Source: Sulfitobacter sp. (lineage in GTDB: Bacteria; Pseudomonadota; Alphaproteobacteria; Rhodobacterales; Rhodobacteraceae). Taken from it: 56,732 nt of DNA. Below the pieces are notes generated by a model that was not told where the DNA came from, searched no databases, and was given only the letters and a program-made list of their open reading frames with translations. Shown here piece after piece: positions 36,303-45,202 of this stretch; within the stretch, counting starts at the first letter, position 1; each line of letters opens with the position of its first letter. The position numbers and the translations under genes were made by a program. The stretch covers positions 1 through 56,732 of the forward strand of contig JAQXCD010000012.1 in the NCBI GenBank assembly GCA_029252045.1, given 5' to 3'.

Positions 36303-36375
36303 TCTCCTATATTGGAGAATTTTCTATCATAGCGGAAAATATTCCGAAATAGAGGATTTCCTATATCACGGAAAT
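36303..36375. promoter_or_regulatory. Operator cluster between the XRE-cupin regulator and kbl-tdh
   Basis: In an 82-nt gap there are three palindromes: TCTCCTATATTGGAGA (36303-36318), CGGAAAATATTCCG (36333-36346) and ATTTCCTATATCACGGAAAT (36356-36375). The sequence TCATAGCGGA at 36327-36336 recurs exactly inside the regulator's own start-site palindrome (36938-36953). A TCC-N6to8-GGA core recurs. I infer binding sites for the adjacent regulator. Confidence 0.6.
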
Positions 36376-36379
36376 ATAA

Positions 36380-36946
36380 TCACGCGTCCTGGACAACCAG
36401 AAAAGCACGGACAGGACCATCGACCGCCGTGATCGCATGCGGAACGTCAGCGGCATAGCGGGCAGTGTCACCCGCGCTAAGGCGGCTCGTTGCATCAGCG
36501 CTTGTGACGTCCAGCGTGCCTTCGATAACACTCAGATGTTCGCGGGCGCCGCGAGTGTGGGGCTTGCTTTCAAGCTTGCCGCCGCTTGCAATCAAGAGTT
36601 CATAGACTTCATGGCGGCCCGCTTCTTCTGGTGGCGACAGGATTTTGATCCGGCAACCCATACCAAGATTATTGATCGTGGGCACAGCTGTGCTGCGCAA
36701 CACTTCGATCCGGGCTGGCTCTGCTGCGCCATCCAAAAGGCCGGCAAAATCCACCTGAAGCGCACGGGTGAGGTTCCACAGGGTCGCAATGGTTGGGCTG
36801 CTTTCGCCTCTCTCGATCTGGCTGACCATAGAGCGGCTGACGCCGGAGAGTTTGGCCACCGCATCCAAAGACAGACCTTGGATACGCCGCGCTTCTTTGA
36901 GGCGTAAAGGCAATTGGGTAAGAATGGTTTCTGAACTATCCGTCAT
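36380..36946 (-). CDS. XRE-family transcriptional regulator with C-terminal cupin domain
   Basis: These 188 residues have an N-terminal helix-turn-helix (RLKEARRIQGLSLDAVAKLS, then GVSRSMVSQIERGESSPTI) and a C-terminal cupin-fold sensor (EHLSVIEGTLDVTSA, DTARYAADVPHAI). The class often controls amino-acid or polyamine genes with a small ligand in the cupin. Placed just upstream of kbl-tdh with shared palindromes, it likely regulates them and itself. No Shine-Dalgarno is clear before ATG 36946. Confidence 0.88.
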   Translation of the reverse strand: MTDSSETILTQLPLRLKEARRIQGLSLDAVAKLSGVSRSMVSQIERGESSPTIATLWNLTRALQVDFAGLLDGAAEPARIEVLRSTAVPTINNLGMGCRIKILSPPEEAGRHEVYELLIASGGKLESKPHTRGAREHLSVIEGTLDVTSADATSRLSAGDTARYAADVPHAITAVDGPVRAFLVVQDA

Positions 36947-36953
36947 AGCGGAT
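36938..36953. promoter_or_regulatory. Palindromic operator overlapping the regulator's start codon
   Basis: ATCCGTCATAGCGGAT is a perfect 5-bp-arm palindrome that includes the ATG of the XRE-cupin gene. It shares TCATAGCGGA with a site before kbl, which fits autoregulation. Inference. Confidence 0.55.
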
Positions 36954-37052
36954 GATTGAAGGGGAGCGCGCGCAGTGTCAATGACGGAACGTCGGGACTG
37001 GCAATTCCTGTAGGTCTTTCTAATCTGGCGTAAACCACTTCAGGAGAACTTC

Positions 37053-38231
37053 ATGTCAGACGATATCGTAATTTTGGGCGGGGCGCGTACTGCTATCGGG
37101 ACTTTTGGCGGTGCATTGGCGGGCACACCTGCAACAAAGCTGGGGGCGACCGTGGCACGGGCAGCGCTGGCGCGGGCGGGCGTGGAGGGTGGCCAAATCG
37201 GGCATGTGGTGTTTGGAAATGTCATCAATACCGAACCGCGCGATATGTACCTGAGCCGTGTTGCTGCGATGGAGGCAGGTGTGCCAGATGCCGTACCCGC
37301 CATGAACGTGAACCGCCTGTGCGGATCGGGTGTTCAGGCGATTGTGTCTGCCGTGCAATCATTGATGCTTGGGGATGCGGATTACGCACTGGCCGGGGGC
37401 GCCGAGAGCATGAGCCGCGCGCCCTATATCATGCCCGCAGCCCGGTGGGGGCAGAAGATGGGCGACGTCGCCGCAATGGATATGCTGTTGGGGACGTTGA
37501 ATTGCCCTTTCGGGACAGGTCATATGGGCATTACCGCCGAGAATGTTGCTGGCGAGCATGAGGTGACCCGCGCACAGCAAGATGCTTTTGCGATGTTGTC
37601 CCAGGAGCGTGCCGCAGCTGCCATTGCAGCCGGGCATTTTGCAGAGCAAATCGTGCCTGTGGAAGTTCGCAGGGGCCGTGATACCGTAGCCTTTGACGTA
37701 GACGAGCACCCGAAGGCCACCACATTGGACAAGCTGGCCGGATTGCGGCCCGTTTTTCAAAAGGACGGCTCTGTTACGGCAGGAAATGCGTCAGGGATCA
37801 ATGACGGGGCAGCGGCGCTAGTGCTTGCGCGCGCGTCAACCGCGGCGTCCGCAGGGCTACGCCCGCTTGCGCGGATCATCGGCTATGCACACGCAGGTGT
37901 CCGGCCGGAAGTGATGGGTATTGGCCCCATTCCGGCGGTTACGAAGCTGTTTGAAAAGACAGGTCTGACGGCTGGTGACTTTGACGTGATCGAGAGCAAT
38001 GAGGCCTTTGCTTCGCAGGCGTTAGCGGTCAGCAAGGCACTTGGGTTTGATCCAGCGCGGGTAAACCCCAATGGCGGTGCTATTGCACTTGGTCATCCGG
38101 TGGGGGCTACCGGGGCGATCATCACCGTAAAGGCGCTCTATGAGTTGGAGCGGACGCAGGGCAAACGGGCCTTGATCACCATGTGCATTGGGGGTGGTCA
38201 GGGTATTGCACTGGCAATCGAACGGATGTGA
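37053..38231 (+). CDS. Acetyl-CoA acetyltransferase (thiolase)
   Basis: This 392-residue thiolase has the nucleophile Cys in NVNRLCGSGVQAI, His in GGAIALGHPVGATGA and the second Cys in TMCIGGGQGIAL. It condenses or cleaves acetyl-CoA/acetoacetyl-CoA and may feed beta-oxidation or polyhydroxybutyrate. CAGGAG precedes the ATG at 37053. No phaB or phaC is nearby, so the pathway is not set. It is divergent from the XRE-cupin gene. Confidence 0.9.
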   Translation: MSDDIVILGGARTAIGTFGGALAGTPATKLGATVARAALARAGVEGGQIGHVVFGNVINTEPRDMYLSRVAAMEAGVPDAVPAMNVNRLCGSGVQAIVSAVQSLMLGDADYALAGGAESMSRAPYIMPAARWGQKMGDVAAMDMLLGTLNCPFGTGHMGITAENVAGEHEVTRAQQDAFAMLSQERAAAAIAAGHFAEQIVPVEVRRGRDTVAFDVDEHPKATTLDKLAGLRPVFQKDGSVTAGNASGINDGAAALVLARASTAASAGLRPLARIIGYAHAGVRPEVMGIGPIPAVTKLFEKTGLTAGDFDVIESNEAFASQALAVSKALGFDPARVNPNGGAIALGHPVGATGAIITVKALYELERTQGKRALITMCIGGGQGIALAIERM

Positions 38232-38239
38232 AGATTGAA

Positions 38240-38274
38240 GCCAACAATAGGGGCATGTAGCCCCTATTGTTGGC
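38240..38274. terminator. Perfect 15-bp hairpin between thiolase and ubiB
   Basis: GCCAACAATAGGGGC (38240-38254) pairs fully with GCCCCTATTGTTGGC (38260-38274) around ATGTA. It lies between two convergent genes with no T-run on either side, so it may act as a bidirectional terminator or RNA stabiliser. Confidence 0.6.
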
Positions 38275-38304
38275 TGGAGTATATTTGGCCAAGAAAGATA
38301 GGGC

Positions 38305-39837
38305 TTAGGTCAGTTTATCAATCAAGATGATCAAGCAGGTGGCGGCGGCAGCGCCGAAGAGGGCAGCGATCACAAGGTAGCGCTTGAAGGGCTTGGGGGC
38401 CGGTGGCTGCGCGTCGGCTTGCCGGATTAAAGCAGCCTCTACCAATGCGGGCAACCGCGGGCCAAAGCGGGATAGAACGCGGGCTGTTTTTGTAAGGTCG
38501 TTGATGATGGCCTTGGGGCCGATGGATTTTGTAATGTAGTCGGTCACGATTGGCGCTGCGGCCTGCCATATGTTCATCTGGGGGTTCAGCGAGCGCGCGA
38601 CGCCTTCGACCACAACCATTGTACGTTGCAGCAAGATAAGCTCGGTTCTGGTTTCCATGCCGAAGCGTTCGGTTACCTCAAAGAGATAGGCCAGCAGGCG
38701 CGCCATGGAGATGCGGTCGGCGTCCATGCCAAAGATCGGCTCACCCACCGCGCGCAATGCGCGGGCGAATTCATCCACATCCTTGTCGGCAGGGACATAT
38801 CCGGCCTCAAAATGCACTTCGGCCACGCGTTTGTAGTCTTTACGGATGAAGCCATAGAGGATCTCGGCGTAGACGCGGCGTGTGTATTCGTCGATGTGAC
38901 CCATGATACCGAAATCAAGCGCGATAATATTGCCGCTTGCTGCGACCTTGAGATTCCCCTGATGCATATCGCCATGGAAATAGCCGTCTCGCAGCGCATG
39001 TTGCAGGAAGAGGGCGAGTATGCGTTCAGACAATTCAACACGGTCGATGCCGGCAGCGTCGAGTGCTGCGTTATCACCCATGGGAATGCCTTCGGCCCAA
39101 CCAAGGGTCATCACGCGGCGGGCGGAGTAGTCCCATTTGATTTCGGGTAATTCGAACCCTGCATCGTCTTTTGTGTTAGCGGCGTATTCCGATGCTGCGG
39201 AAGATTCGAGGCGGAGGTCCAGCTCGCCATGTACTACACCATCAAAATGTTCGATCACATCCATCGGGCGCAACCTGCGGGAGCCGGGCGAGAACAGCTC
39301 AACCATACGGGCTGCGAGATAGAAGGCATCGACGTCTTTTTGGAATGCTTTTTCAATGCCGGGACGGAGAACCTTTACTGCAACTTCTTCGCCGGTGCTT
39401 TTGAGGCGTGCCTTGTGGACCTGAGCGATGGAAGCAGCGGCCACGGGCGCGCTGAATTCCGAGAAAATCTCGTCGATCGGGTGGCCGAGTTCTTTCTCTA
39501 CTTCGGCCTTTGCGATCTCGACAGGAAATGCAGGAAGCTGATCCTGCAGCACACGCAGTTGCTTTGCCATCTCGTCCCCTACCACATCGGGGCGGGTCGA
39601 GAGGATTTGGCCGAATTTGATATAGGCAGGACCCAGTGCGGTCAGCGCGCGGGTGGCAGGCTGCAAAGCGGGATCACCCTTGTAGCCTAACGGCTTGAAT
39701 GGAATCGCAAGCGCGCGGGCAACAAGGCGCACGGCTTTGGGTGCCTCGAACGCGTCCAAAACGAAGTTCATCGCACCCGTGCGTTCGAGCGTGGCGCCGG
39801 TGCGGATCAGGCGCCAGATGTTGTGGGGGCCACGCAT
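38305..39837 (-). CDS. ubiB: UbiB, ABC1/ADCK-family atypical kinase-like protein of ubiquinone synthesis
   Basis: These 510 residues have the KxGQ motif YIKFGQILSTRPD, the A-rich loop PVAAASIAQVHKARL, catalytic-loop-like YFHGDMHQGNL and DFG IIALDFGIMGHID. A C-terminal membrane anchor covers about residues 485-505. It is needed for coenzyme Q synthesis; its exact biochemical role is debated. It starts one nt after the ubiE stop. Confidence 0.92.
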   Translation of the reverse strand: MRGPHNIWRLIRTGATLERTGAMNFVLDAFEAPKAVRLVARALAIPFKPLGYKGDPALQPATRALTALGPAYIKFGQILSTRPDVVGDEMAKQLRVLQDQLPAFPVEIAKAEVEKELGHPIDEIFSEFSAPVAAASIAQVHKARLKSTGEEVAVKVLRPGIEKAFQKDVDAFYLAARMVELFSPGSRRLRPMDVIEHFDGVVHGELDLRLESSAASEYAANTKDDAGFELPEIKWDYSARRVMTLGWAEGIPMGDNAALDAAGIDRVELSERILALFLQHALRDGYFHGDMHQGNLKVAASGNIIALDFGIMGHIDEYTRRVYAEILYGFIRKDYKRVAEVHFEAGYVPADKDVDEFARALRAVGEPIFGMDADRISMARLLAYLFEVTERFGMETRTELILLQRTMVVVEGVARSLNPQMNIWQAAAPIVTDYITKSIGPKAIINDLTKTARVLSRFGPRLPALVEAALIRQADAQPPAPKPFKRYLVIAALFGAAAATCLIILIDKLT

Positions 39838-39838
39838 T

Positions 39839-40582
39839 TCAGATTTTCCAGCCGGAGTGAAGGGCTGCGATACCCATAGTCAGGTTACGGAATTTGGCGT
39901 TCTCGAATCCTGCGGCACGGACCATCCCGAGGAAGGTTTCCTGATCGGGGAAGTTACGGATTGATTCGACGAGGTACTGATAACTGGCACTGTCATTGGC
40001 AATCAGCTGGCCCATCTTCGGGATCACATTGAAGCTGTAGAGGTCGTAGGCTTTCTGCATCATCGGGTTCGGCAGTTGGCTAAATTCCAGCACCATCAGA
40101 CGACCACCCGGTTTCAGGACGCGGTAGGCTTCGTTCAGCGCCTCTTGGGGGCGGGTCACATTCCGGATGCCGAAGGAGATGGTGTAAACGTCAAAGGTGC
40201 TGTCCTCGAACGGCAGGTCCATCGCATCGCCCACCACCCAGTCGAGGCTGTCTTGCATCGCTTCGGCTTCGGCCCGCTTGCGGCCCTCGATCAGCATGCC
40301 TTCGGTCAGATCGCAGACCGTTGCATGACCCGAGCCTGCACGTTTCAGGAACTTGAACGACACATCCCCCGTCCCCCCCGCCACATCCAGCAGTTTCTGG
40401 CCGGGGCGCGGGGCAAGCCAATCCATCATCGCTTCTTTCCAGATGCGGTGAATGCCCATGCTCATCACGTCATTCATGACGTCGTATTTATTCGCCACGT
40501 CAGTGAACAGGCTGCGAACCTTGCCCGCCTTTTCATCTTCGCGAATGGTCTGGGCGCCGAAATGGGTCGTGTTGTCGGTCAT
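39839..40582 (-). CDS. ubiE: Demethylmenaquinone/2-polyprenyl-benzoquinol methyltransferase UbiE
   Basis: This 247-residue SAM methyltransferase has motif [22 protein letters not shown] and [20 protein letters not shown]. It methylates C2 of the benzoquinol in ubiquinone synthesis. ATG at 40582 ([11 protein letters not shown]) is chosen over an upstream ATG that lacks homology. First gene of ubiE-ubiB. Confidence 0.95.
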   Translation of the reverse strand: MTDNTTHFGAQTIREDEKAGKVRSLFTDVANKYDVMNDVMSMGIHRIWKEAMMDWLAPRPGQKLLDVAGGTGDVSFKFLKRAGSGHATVCDLTEGMLIEGRKRAEAEAMQDSLDWVVGDAMDLPFEDSTFDVYTISFGIRNVTRPQEALNEAYRVLKPGGRLMVLEFSQLPNPMMQKAYDLYSFNVIPKMGQLIANDSASYQYLVESIRNFPDQETFLGMVRAAGFENAKFRNLTMGIAALHSGWKI

Positions 40583-40663
40583 GGGCTTCGTCCTAATCTT
40601 GTCAGCGCAGGGATATAGCCTCACAACGGCAGATACAAACCGCCAATTGCCGCAGGAGTTGTC

Positions 40664-41515
40664 ATGCCGGAATTACCCGAAGTCGAAACGGTCCGCCGCG
40701 GGCTGGCGCCTGTGATGGAAGGTGCGGTGATCACCCGTGCTGATGTGAACCGGCCGGACCTGCGCTGGCCCTTTCCAGAGCAGATGGCAGAGCGGTTGAC
40801 GGGAGTCAAAGTGGAGCGGCTGCGGCGGCGGTCTAAATACATACTCGCCGATCTGAGTTCAGGCGAGACGTTGCTGATTCATCTAGGCATGTCAGGACGG
40901 ATGCTGATTTCAGGCGACCCGCTTGGACAGTTTGTGCATGAGCATCCGGCCGCGGAAAAACATGACCATGTTGTGTTCCATATGGAAAACGGTGCGCGGA
41001 TTACCTTTAATGATCCGCGCCGCTTTGGGGCGATGGACCTGCTCGACACCGCCACGGCGGCAGATCACAAACTTCTCGCCGTGCTGGGACCCGAGCCACT
41101 TGGCAATGATTTTCACGAAGCGATTCTGGTGCGCGCCTTTAAAGGCCGCAACACACCGGTGAAATCGGCGCTTTTGGACCAGGGCATTGTTGCCGGTTTG
41201 GGAAATATCTATGTCTGTGAAACCCTGTTCAGGGCGGGAATCAGCCCTTTACGCAAGGCGGGGCGCATTGCCGCACCGCGCGTGGCTGCTATGGTCCCGA
41301 TCATCCGCGCCGTGTTGGAAGAGGCCATTGAGGCGGGTGGATCGTCGCTCAAGGATTTCCGCCAAGCCGATGGAGAGCTTGGATATTTTCAGCATTCGTT
41401 CGACGTTTACGGCAGGGAAGGCGAGGCCTGCCGCAAGGAGGGATGCGACAGCGTGATTACGCGTGTTGTGCAATCGGGGCGGTCCTCTTTCTACTGCCCT
41501 ACATGTCAAAGATAG
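40664..41515 (+). CDS. mutM: Formamidopyrimidine-DNA glycosylase MutM (Fpg)
   Basis: This 283-residue base-excision enzyme removes 8-oxoguanine and FapyG. It has the catalytic N-terminus [13 protein letters not shown] (Pro2, Glu3), NPxxF-like core, [14 protein letters not shown] helix-hairpin-helix part, and the C-terminal zinc finger ([15 protein letters not shown], then FYCPTCQR). AGGAG precedes ATG 40664. Divergent from ubiE. Confidence 0.95.
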   Translation: MPELPEVETVRRGLAPVMEGAVITRADVNRPDLRWPFPEQMAERLTGVKVERLRRRSKYILADLSSGETLLIHLGMSGRMLISGDPLGQFVHEHPAAEKHDHVVFHMENGARITFNDPRRFGAMDLLDTATAADHKLLAVLGPEPLGNDFHEAILVRAFKGRNTPVKSALLDQGIVAGLGNIYVCETLFRAGISPLRKAGRIAAPRVAAMVPIIRAVLEEAIEAGGSSLKDFRQADGELGYFQHSFDVYGREGEACRKEGCDSVITRVVQSGRSSFYCPTCQR

Positions 41516-41577
41516 CTTGAACCGCTCCGCGGCCATGGTATGCAAGCACGTCTGAACAACAGCAAAGGGCCGCACAA

Positions 41578-42354
41578 ATGGCTTACGAAACGATCATCCT
41601 CGACGTCGAAAACCATGTGGCAACGGTAACGCTGAACCGGCCTGATGCGTTGAATGCGCTGAATGACCAGCTGTTGACTGAATTGGCTGATTGCCTTCAA
41701 TCCTGTCAGGATAATGAAAAGGTGCGTTGCATCGTGATTACAGGCTCGGAAAAGGCATTTGCTGCCGGTGCTGATATTGCGATGATGAAGGACAAAACGT
41801 TCGTCGACGCATTCGCGGGTGATCTGTTCACCGCCCAAACAGACCAGATCATGCGGATTCGCAAACCGATTATTGCTGCCGTGTCCGGTTACGCGCTGGG
41901 CGGCGGTTGTGAGCTTGCCATGATGTGCGACTTCATCATCTGCTCGGAGACTGCGAAATTTGGCCAGCCCGAGATCAACCTTGGCGTTGTAGCCGGTATC
42001 GGCGGAACACAGCGTCTGACGCGCATTGTGGGGAAATCCAAAGCGATGGATATGAACCTGACAGGTCGTTTCATGGACGCAGACGAGGCAGAGCGCTCCG
42101 GTCTTGCTTCCCGCGTTGTGCCTGTGAAAAAGCTGATGGAAGAGGCGCTGGGCGCTGCCGGCAAAATAGCCGAAAAGTCCATGATTTCCGTGATGGTCGT
42201 GAAAGAGGCCGTGAACCGCGCCTATGAAGTGCCGCTGCGCGAAGGTCTGCTGTTTGAACGCCGCATGTTCCACGCAATGTTTGCGACCGAAGATCAGGCC
42301 GAGGGCATGGGCGCCTTTCTGGAGAAGCGCGAAGCGCAGTTCCGCGACCGTTAA
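41578..42354 (+). CDS. Enoyl-CoA hydratase
   Basis: This 258-residue crotonase-fold enzyme has the oxyanion-hole segment EKAFAAGADIAMM, GYALGGGCELAMMCDF and the active-site Glu segment AKFGQPEINLGVVAGIGGT. It hydrates trans-2-enoyl-CoA. It follows mutM with a 62-nt gap and AAAGGGC ahead of the ATG, and a VOC gene 11 nt downstream. Confidence 0.92.
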   Translation: MAYETIILDVENHVATVTLNRPDALNALNDQLLTELADCLQSCQDNEKVRCIVITGSEKAFAAGADIAMMKDKTFVDAFAGDLFTAQTDQIMRIRKPIIAAVSGYALGGGCELAMMCDFIICSETAKFGQPEINLGVVAGIGGTQRLTRIVGKSKAMDMNLTGRFMDADEAERSGLASRVVPVKKLMEEALGAAGKIAEKSMISVMVVKEAVNRAYEVPLREGLLFERRMFHAMFATEDQAEGMGAFLEKREAQFRDR

Positions 42355-42365
42355 GGCAATATCGC

Positions 42366-42782
42366 ATGATAGCCTATGTCACAGTTGGCGCCGATGACAT
42401 CGGACAGGCAAAACGGTTCTACTCTGCATTCCTTTTGCCGCTTGACTATACACTGGACGAAGGGCCCGCAGGTTTGAGCTATGCGTTGCCTGTACCTGAG
42501 GGGCAAAAGCCAGTTTTTCCGGATTTCTATGTCAAACCGACCTTTAACGGCAATCCGGCCTCTGCCGGAAACGGCGCAATGATTGCGTTTGAGGCAAGCA
42601 GCCAAGGCCAGGTGCGTGCGCTGCATGCAGCGGCCCTTGCGGCGGGCGGCTCTGACGAAGGCCAACCGGGTTTCCGTGAACCATATGGATCTCTTTTTTA
42701 CGTCAGCTATCTTCGCGACCCTCAAGGCAACAAGATCGCGCTGTTTTCCAGCAATCCAAACGAGCCGGGCCGAGACGGTTAA
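42366..42782 (+). CDS. VOC-family protein (glyoxalase/dioxygenase fold)
   Basis: These 138 residues consist of the paired beta-alpha-beta-beta-beta modules of the vicinal oxygen chelate fold (MIAYVTVGADDIGQAKRFYS, FYVSYLRDPQGNKIALFSSN). Such proteins act as lyases, dioxygenases or resistance proteins; no specific function can be given. Likely cotranscribed with the enoyl-CoA hydratase. Confidence 0.8.
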   Translation: MIAYVTVGADDIGQAKRFYSAFLLPLDYTLDEGPAGLSYALPVPEGQKPVFPDFYVKPTFNGNPASAGNGAMIAFEASSQGQVRALHAAALAAGGSDEGQPGFREPYGSLFYVSYLRDPQGNKIALFSSNPNEPGRDG

Positions 42783-42957
42783 CCCCCGACAGGAATGCGT
42801 TGAAACAGACCCGCCTTTACAACCACACCGAATTCCCGCTATAGCCCGCCTCATACATGCGCGTGCAGCCCGCTCAGGCTAGAATCACCTATCGGTGTCC
42901 TCCCTTGCGGGAGCAGTTGTACGCATTGACACGATATATTTTGATAGGATGATCCTC

Positions 42958-43221
42958 ATGGCCAATACACCACAAGCAAAGAAACGCGCACGTCAGAACG
43001 AAAAGCGTTTTGCAATCAACAAAGCACGCCGTTCGCGTATCCGTACATTCATCCGCAAGGTTGAAGAAGCCATCGAATCCGGTGTTAAGGACGATGCAGT
43101 AGCCGCACTGCGCGCAGCACAGCCAGAGCTGATGCGCGGCGTTACAAAAGGCGTCTACCACAAGAACACAGCGTCGCGCAAAATGTCGCGTCTGGCCGCA
43201 CGGGTCAAAGCAATCGCCTAA
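42958..43221 (+). CDS. rpsT: 30S ribosomal protein S20
   Basis: This 87-residue basic protein starts [19 protein letters not shown] and binds 16S rRNA in the body of the small subunit. ATG at 42958 is favoured over longer in-frame starts because S20 always begins MAN/MAxT-S. A TTGACA hexamer lies about 35 nt upstream. Strong terminator follows. Confidence 0.97.
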   Translation: MANTPQAKKRARQNEKRFAINKARRSRIRTFIRKVEEAIESGVKDDAVAALRAAQPELMRGVTKGVYHKNTASRKMSRLAARVKAIA

Positions 43222-43246
43222 AGAATCGGGCCAAGAAGTTTTTATG

Positions 43247-43281
43247 CAGGCGTCACCATTGGTGGCGCCTGTGTTGTTTTA
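43247..43281 (+). terminator. Intrinsic terminator after rpsT
   Basis: CAGGCGTCACC (43247-43257) pairs with GGTGGCGCCTG (43261-43271), one T-G pair, loop ATT, then TGTTGTTTTA. Confidence 0.85.
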
Positions 43282-43337
43282 GCGCCCTCTTTCACGGTGC
43301 TGCGAGATTCTTTTTGAGCAAACACAGAGTCAACAAA

Positions 43338-43652
43338 TATGTTCTGTTGAACCACACGGTTCCCCCTTGGTAGTTAGAACATGCGAGTCACTTCGCGGGG
43401 GGACAGACCCGAAGATCTGATGCTATTTTGCTAGAGGTAGCTGATGTATTTTCGAGTTTCTTCCAAGGCCTGAATGGGCCTGTCGGAAGGTTGCAGATGC
43501 TGCTGCCAGCACATTTGCATGTCACGTTTTGAGAACGGGTACGTTCGTAGCTATAGGTGCGAGTTTGCGCCCTTAGATCGCGCGCACCACACTAACAGTC
43601 CGATGGACAGGGCCGGTTTCCGATGGGACCGGACGGCCCTATTTTGTCTTTT
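43338..43652 (+). other. Structured region between rpsT and dnaA ending in a terminator (possible ncRNA or leader)
   Basis: The whole 485-nt gap from the rpsT stop to dnaA has no convincing gene. This part holds ATGTTCT paired with AGAACAT (43339-43345 with 43376-43382) around GAACC/GGTTC; CTTCC/GGAAG with GGCC/GGCC near 43460-43490; GGTGCG/CGCACC near 43556-43588; and AGGGCC/GGCCCT (43609-43614 with 43635-43640) followed by ATTTTGTCTTTT, which looks like an intrinsic terminator 58 nt before dnaA. A TTGAGC...TATGTT promoter-like pair lies at about 43311-43342. It is not a recognisable SRP, tmRNA, RNase P or DnaA-box array. A separate small RNA or an attenuated dnaA leader are both possible. 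Confidence 0.45.
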
Positions 43653-43709
43653 GGCCTGAACGAATAGTTGTCGCAGGGTGCGGCATAGATGGAATGTGGT
43701 AGGAAAATG

Positions 43710-45065
43710 ATGACACGGGACGAATGGGGCAACGTTAAGCAACGACTTCTTAAGACAGTCGGGCAAAACAACTACACAACATGGATCGATCCGTTGGTTT
43801 TGGGGCCACTTGATTCCGGCATCGCAACCGTACATGTTCCAACCACATTTTTTGGCAATTACGTCAGCCAGAACTTTGCCGATCTTATATTGCATGAGAT
43901 GAAAGCCTTTGATGGCTCGCTTGCGCGCCTGAATTTTGAAGTTGCTGAAAAAGCCTCAAAGCCGGTGACACGTCAGACAGACGCGATTGCCGCCAGTCGT
44001 CCGTCTGCGCCCAAAGCTGCATCTACCTATACTGCGCCGCTGGAGCGCCGGTTTTCCTTTGATACTTTCGTTGTCGGCAAACCGAACGAGTTGGCCCATG
44101 CCGCTGCACGCCGTGTGGCCGAGGGTGGCCCTGTCTCCTTTAACCCGCTGTTTTTGTATGGCGGGGTTGGTCTTGGCAAAACGCACCTGATGCATGCCAT
44201 CGCGCAGGAACTTCAGGCCCGCAAACCCGAGCTGAACGTGCTCTATCTGTCAGCCGAGCAGTTTATGTACCGCTTTGTTCAAGCCCTGCGGGATCGCAAG
44301 ATGATGGACTTCAAAGAAATCTTCCGCACCGTAGACGTGTTGATGGTCGATGACGTCCAGTTCATCGCGGGCAAGGACAGCACCCAGGAAGAGTTCTTTC
44401 ACACCTTCAACGCGCTGGTCGACCAGAACAAGCAGATCATCATTTCTGCCGACCGCGCTCCACAGGACATAAAGGACCTTGAGGACCGTGTGAAATCACG
44501 TCTGCAATGTGGCCTCGTTGTGGATCTACACCCAACTGATTATGAGCTGCGCCTCGGCATCTTGCAGACCAAGGTGGACACGCACCGCGCATCCTATCCC
44601 GAGTTGGTGATGGATGACGGGATTCTCGAATTCCTCGCTCACCGCATTTCCACAAACGTGCGTGTGCTCGAAGGCGCGTTGACGCGGCTTTTCGCCTTTG
44701 CATCGCTGGTCGGTCGCAAGATCGATATGGAGCTGACGCAGGATTGTCTGGCCGACGTGCTGCGCGCCTCAGAGCGGAAAATCACTGTTGAGGAAATCCA
44801 GCGCAAGGTTTCCGACCATTACAACATCCGCCTGTCGGATATGATTGGCCCCAAGCGGCTGCGCAGCTATGCCCGCCCGCGTCAGGTCGCCATGTATCTG
44901 TGCAAGCATATGACCAGCCGCTCGCTGCCCGAAATCGGCCGCCGGTTTGGTGGTCGCGATCACACAACCGTCATGCACGGAGTGAAACGGATCGAGGAAT
45001 TGAAGATCTCTGATGGTCAAATTGCCGAAGATCTGGAGCTGCTGCGCCGCGCGCTTGAGGCGTAA
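43710..45065 (+). CDS. dnaA: Chromosomal replication initiator DnaA
   Basis: These 451 residues bind DnaA boxes and unwind the origin. N-terminal protein-interaction domain (MTRDEWGNVKQRLLKTVGQN); AAA+ core with Walker A GGVGLGKTHLMHA (about 151-163) and Walker B VLMVDDVQFIAG (about 210); sensor parts; C-terminal HTH GRDHTTVMHGVKRIEEL (about 415-431). ATG at 43710 is preferred over ATG 43707 because AGGA at 43701-43704 then has 5-nt spacing and the N-terminus fits relatives; the two differ by one residue. Confidence 0.97.
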   Translation: MTRDEWGNVKQRLLKTVGQNNYTTWIDPLVLGPLDSGIATVHVPTTFFGNYVSQNFADLILHEMKAFDGSLARLNFEVAEKASKPVTRQTDAIAASRPSAPKAASTYTAPLERRFSFDTFVVGKPNELAHAAARRVAEGGPVSFNPLFLYGGVGLGKTHLMHAIAQELQARKPELNVLYLSAEQFMYRFVQALRDRKMMDFKEIFRTVDVLMVDDVQFIAGKDSTQEEFFHTFNALVDQNKQIIISADRAPQDIKDLEDRVKSRLQCGLVVDLHPTDYELRLGILQTKVDTHRASYPELVMDDGILEFLAHRISTNVRVLEGALTRLFAFASLVGRKIDMELTQDCLADVLRASERKITVEEIQRKVSDHYNIRLSDMIGPKRLRSYARPRQVAMYLCKHMTSRSLPEIGRRFGGRDHTTVMHGVKRIEELKISDGQIAEDLELLRRALEA

Positions 45066-45093
45066 CGCGCAGTGCGATGCAGTGATGCCACAG

Positions 45094-45119
45094 GGCGGCC
45101 CTTGACGGGGTCGCCTTTT
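45094..45119 (+). terminator. Intrinsic terminator after dnaA
   Basis: GGCG-G-CCC and GGG(G)-T-CGCC form the stem around TTGAC, followed by TTTT. It separates dnaA from dnaN, which then needs its own promoter. Confidence 0.7.
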
Positions 45120-45202
45120 GCGTTTCCCGTCGCTTAAGCCTTGTGATTAAACACGAAGCGGGTACCTTGCGTATCCCGACCCTGTGCAGTGGAGATAGGC
45201 AT

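Noticed and set aside
43474..43659. 61-residue frame in the rpsT-dnaA gap
   Set aside because: Cys-rich and without domain or ribosome site; it runs through the terminator-like stem.
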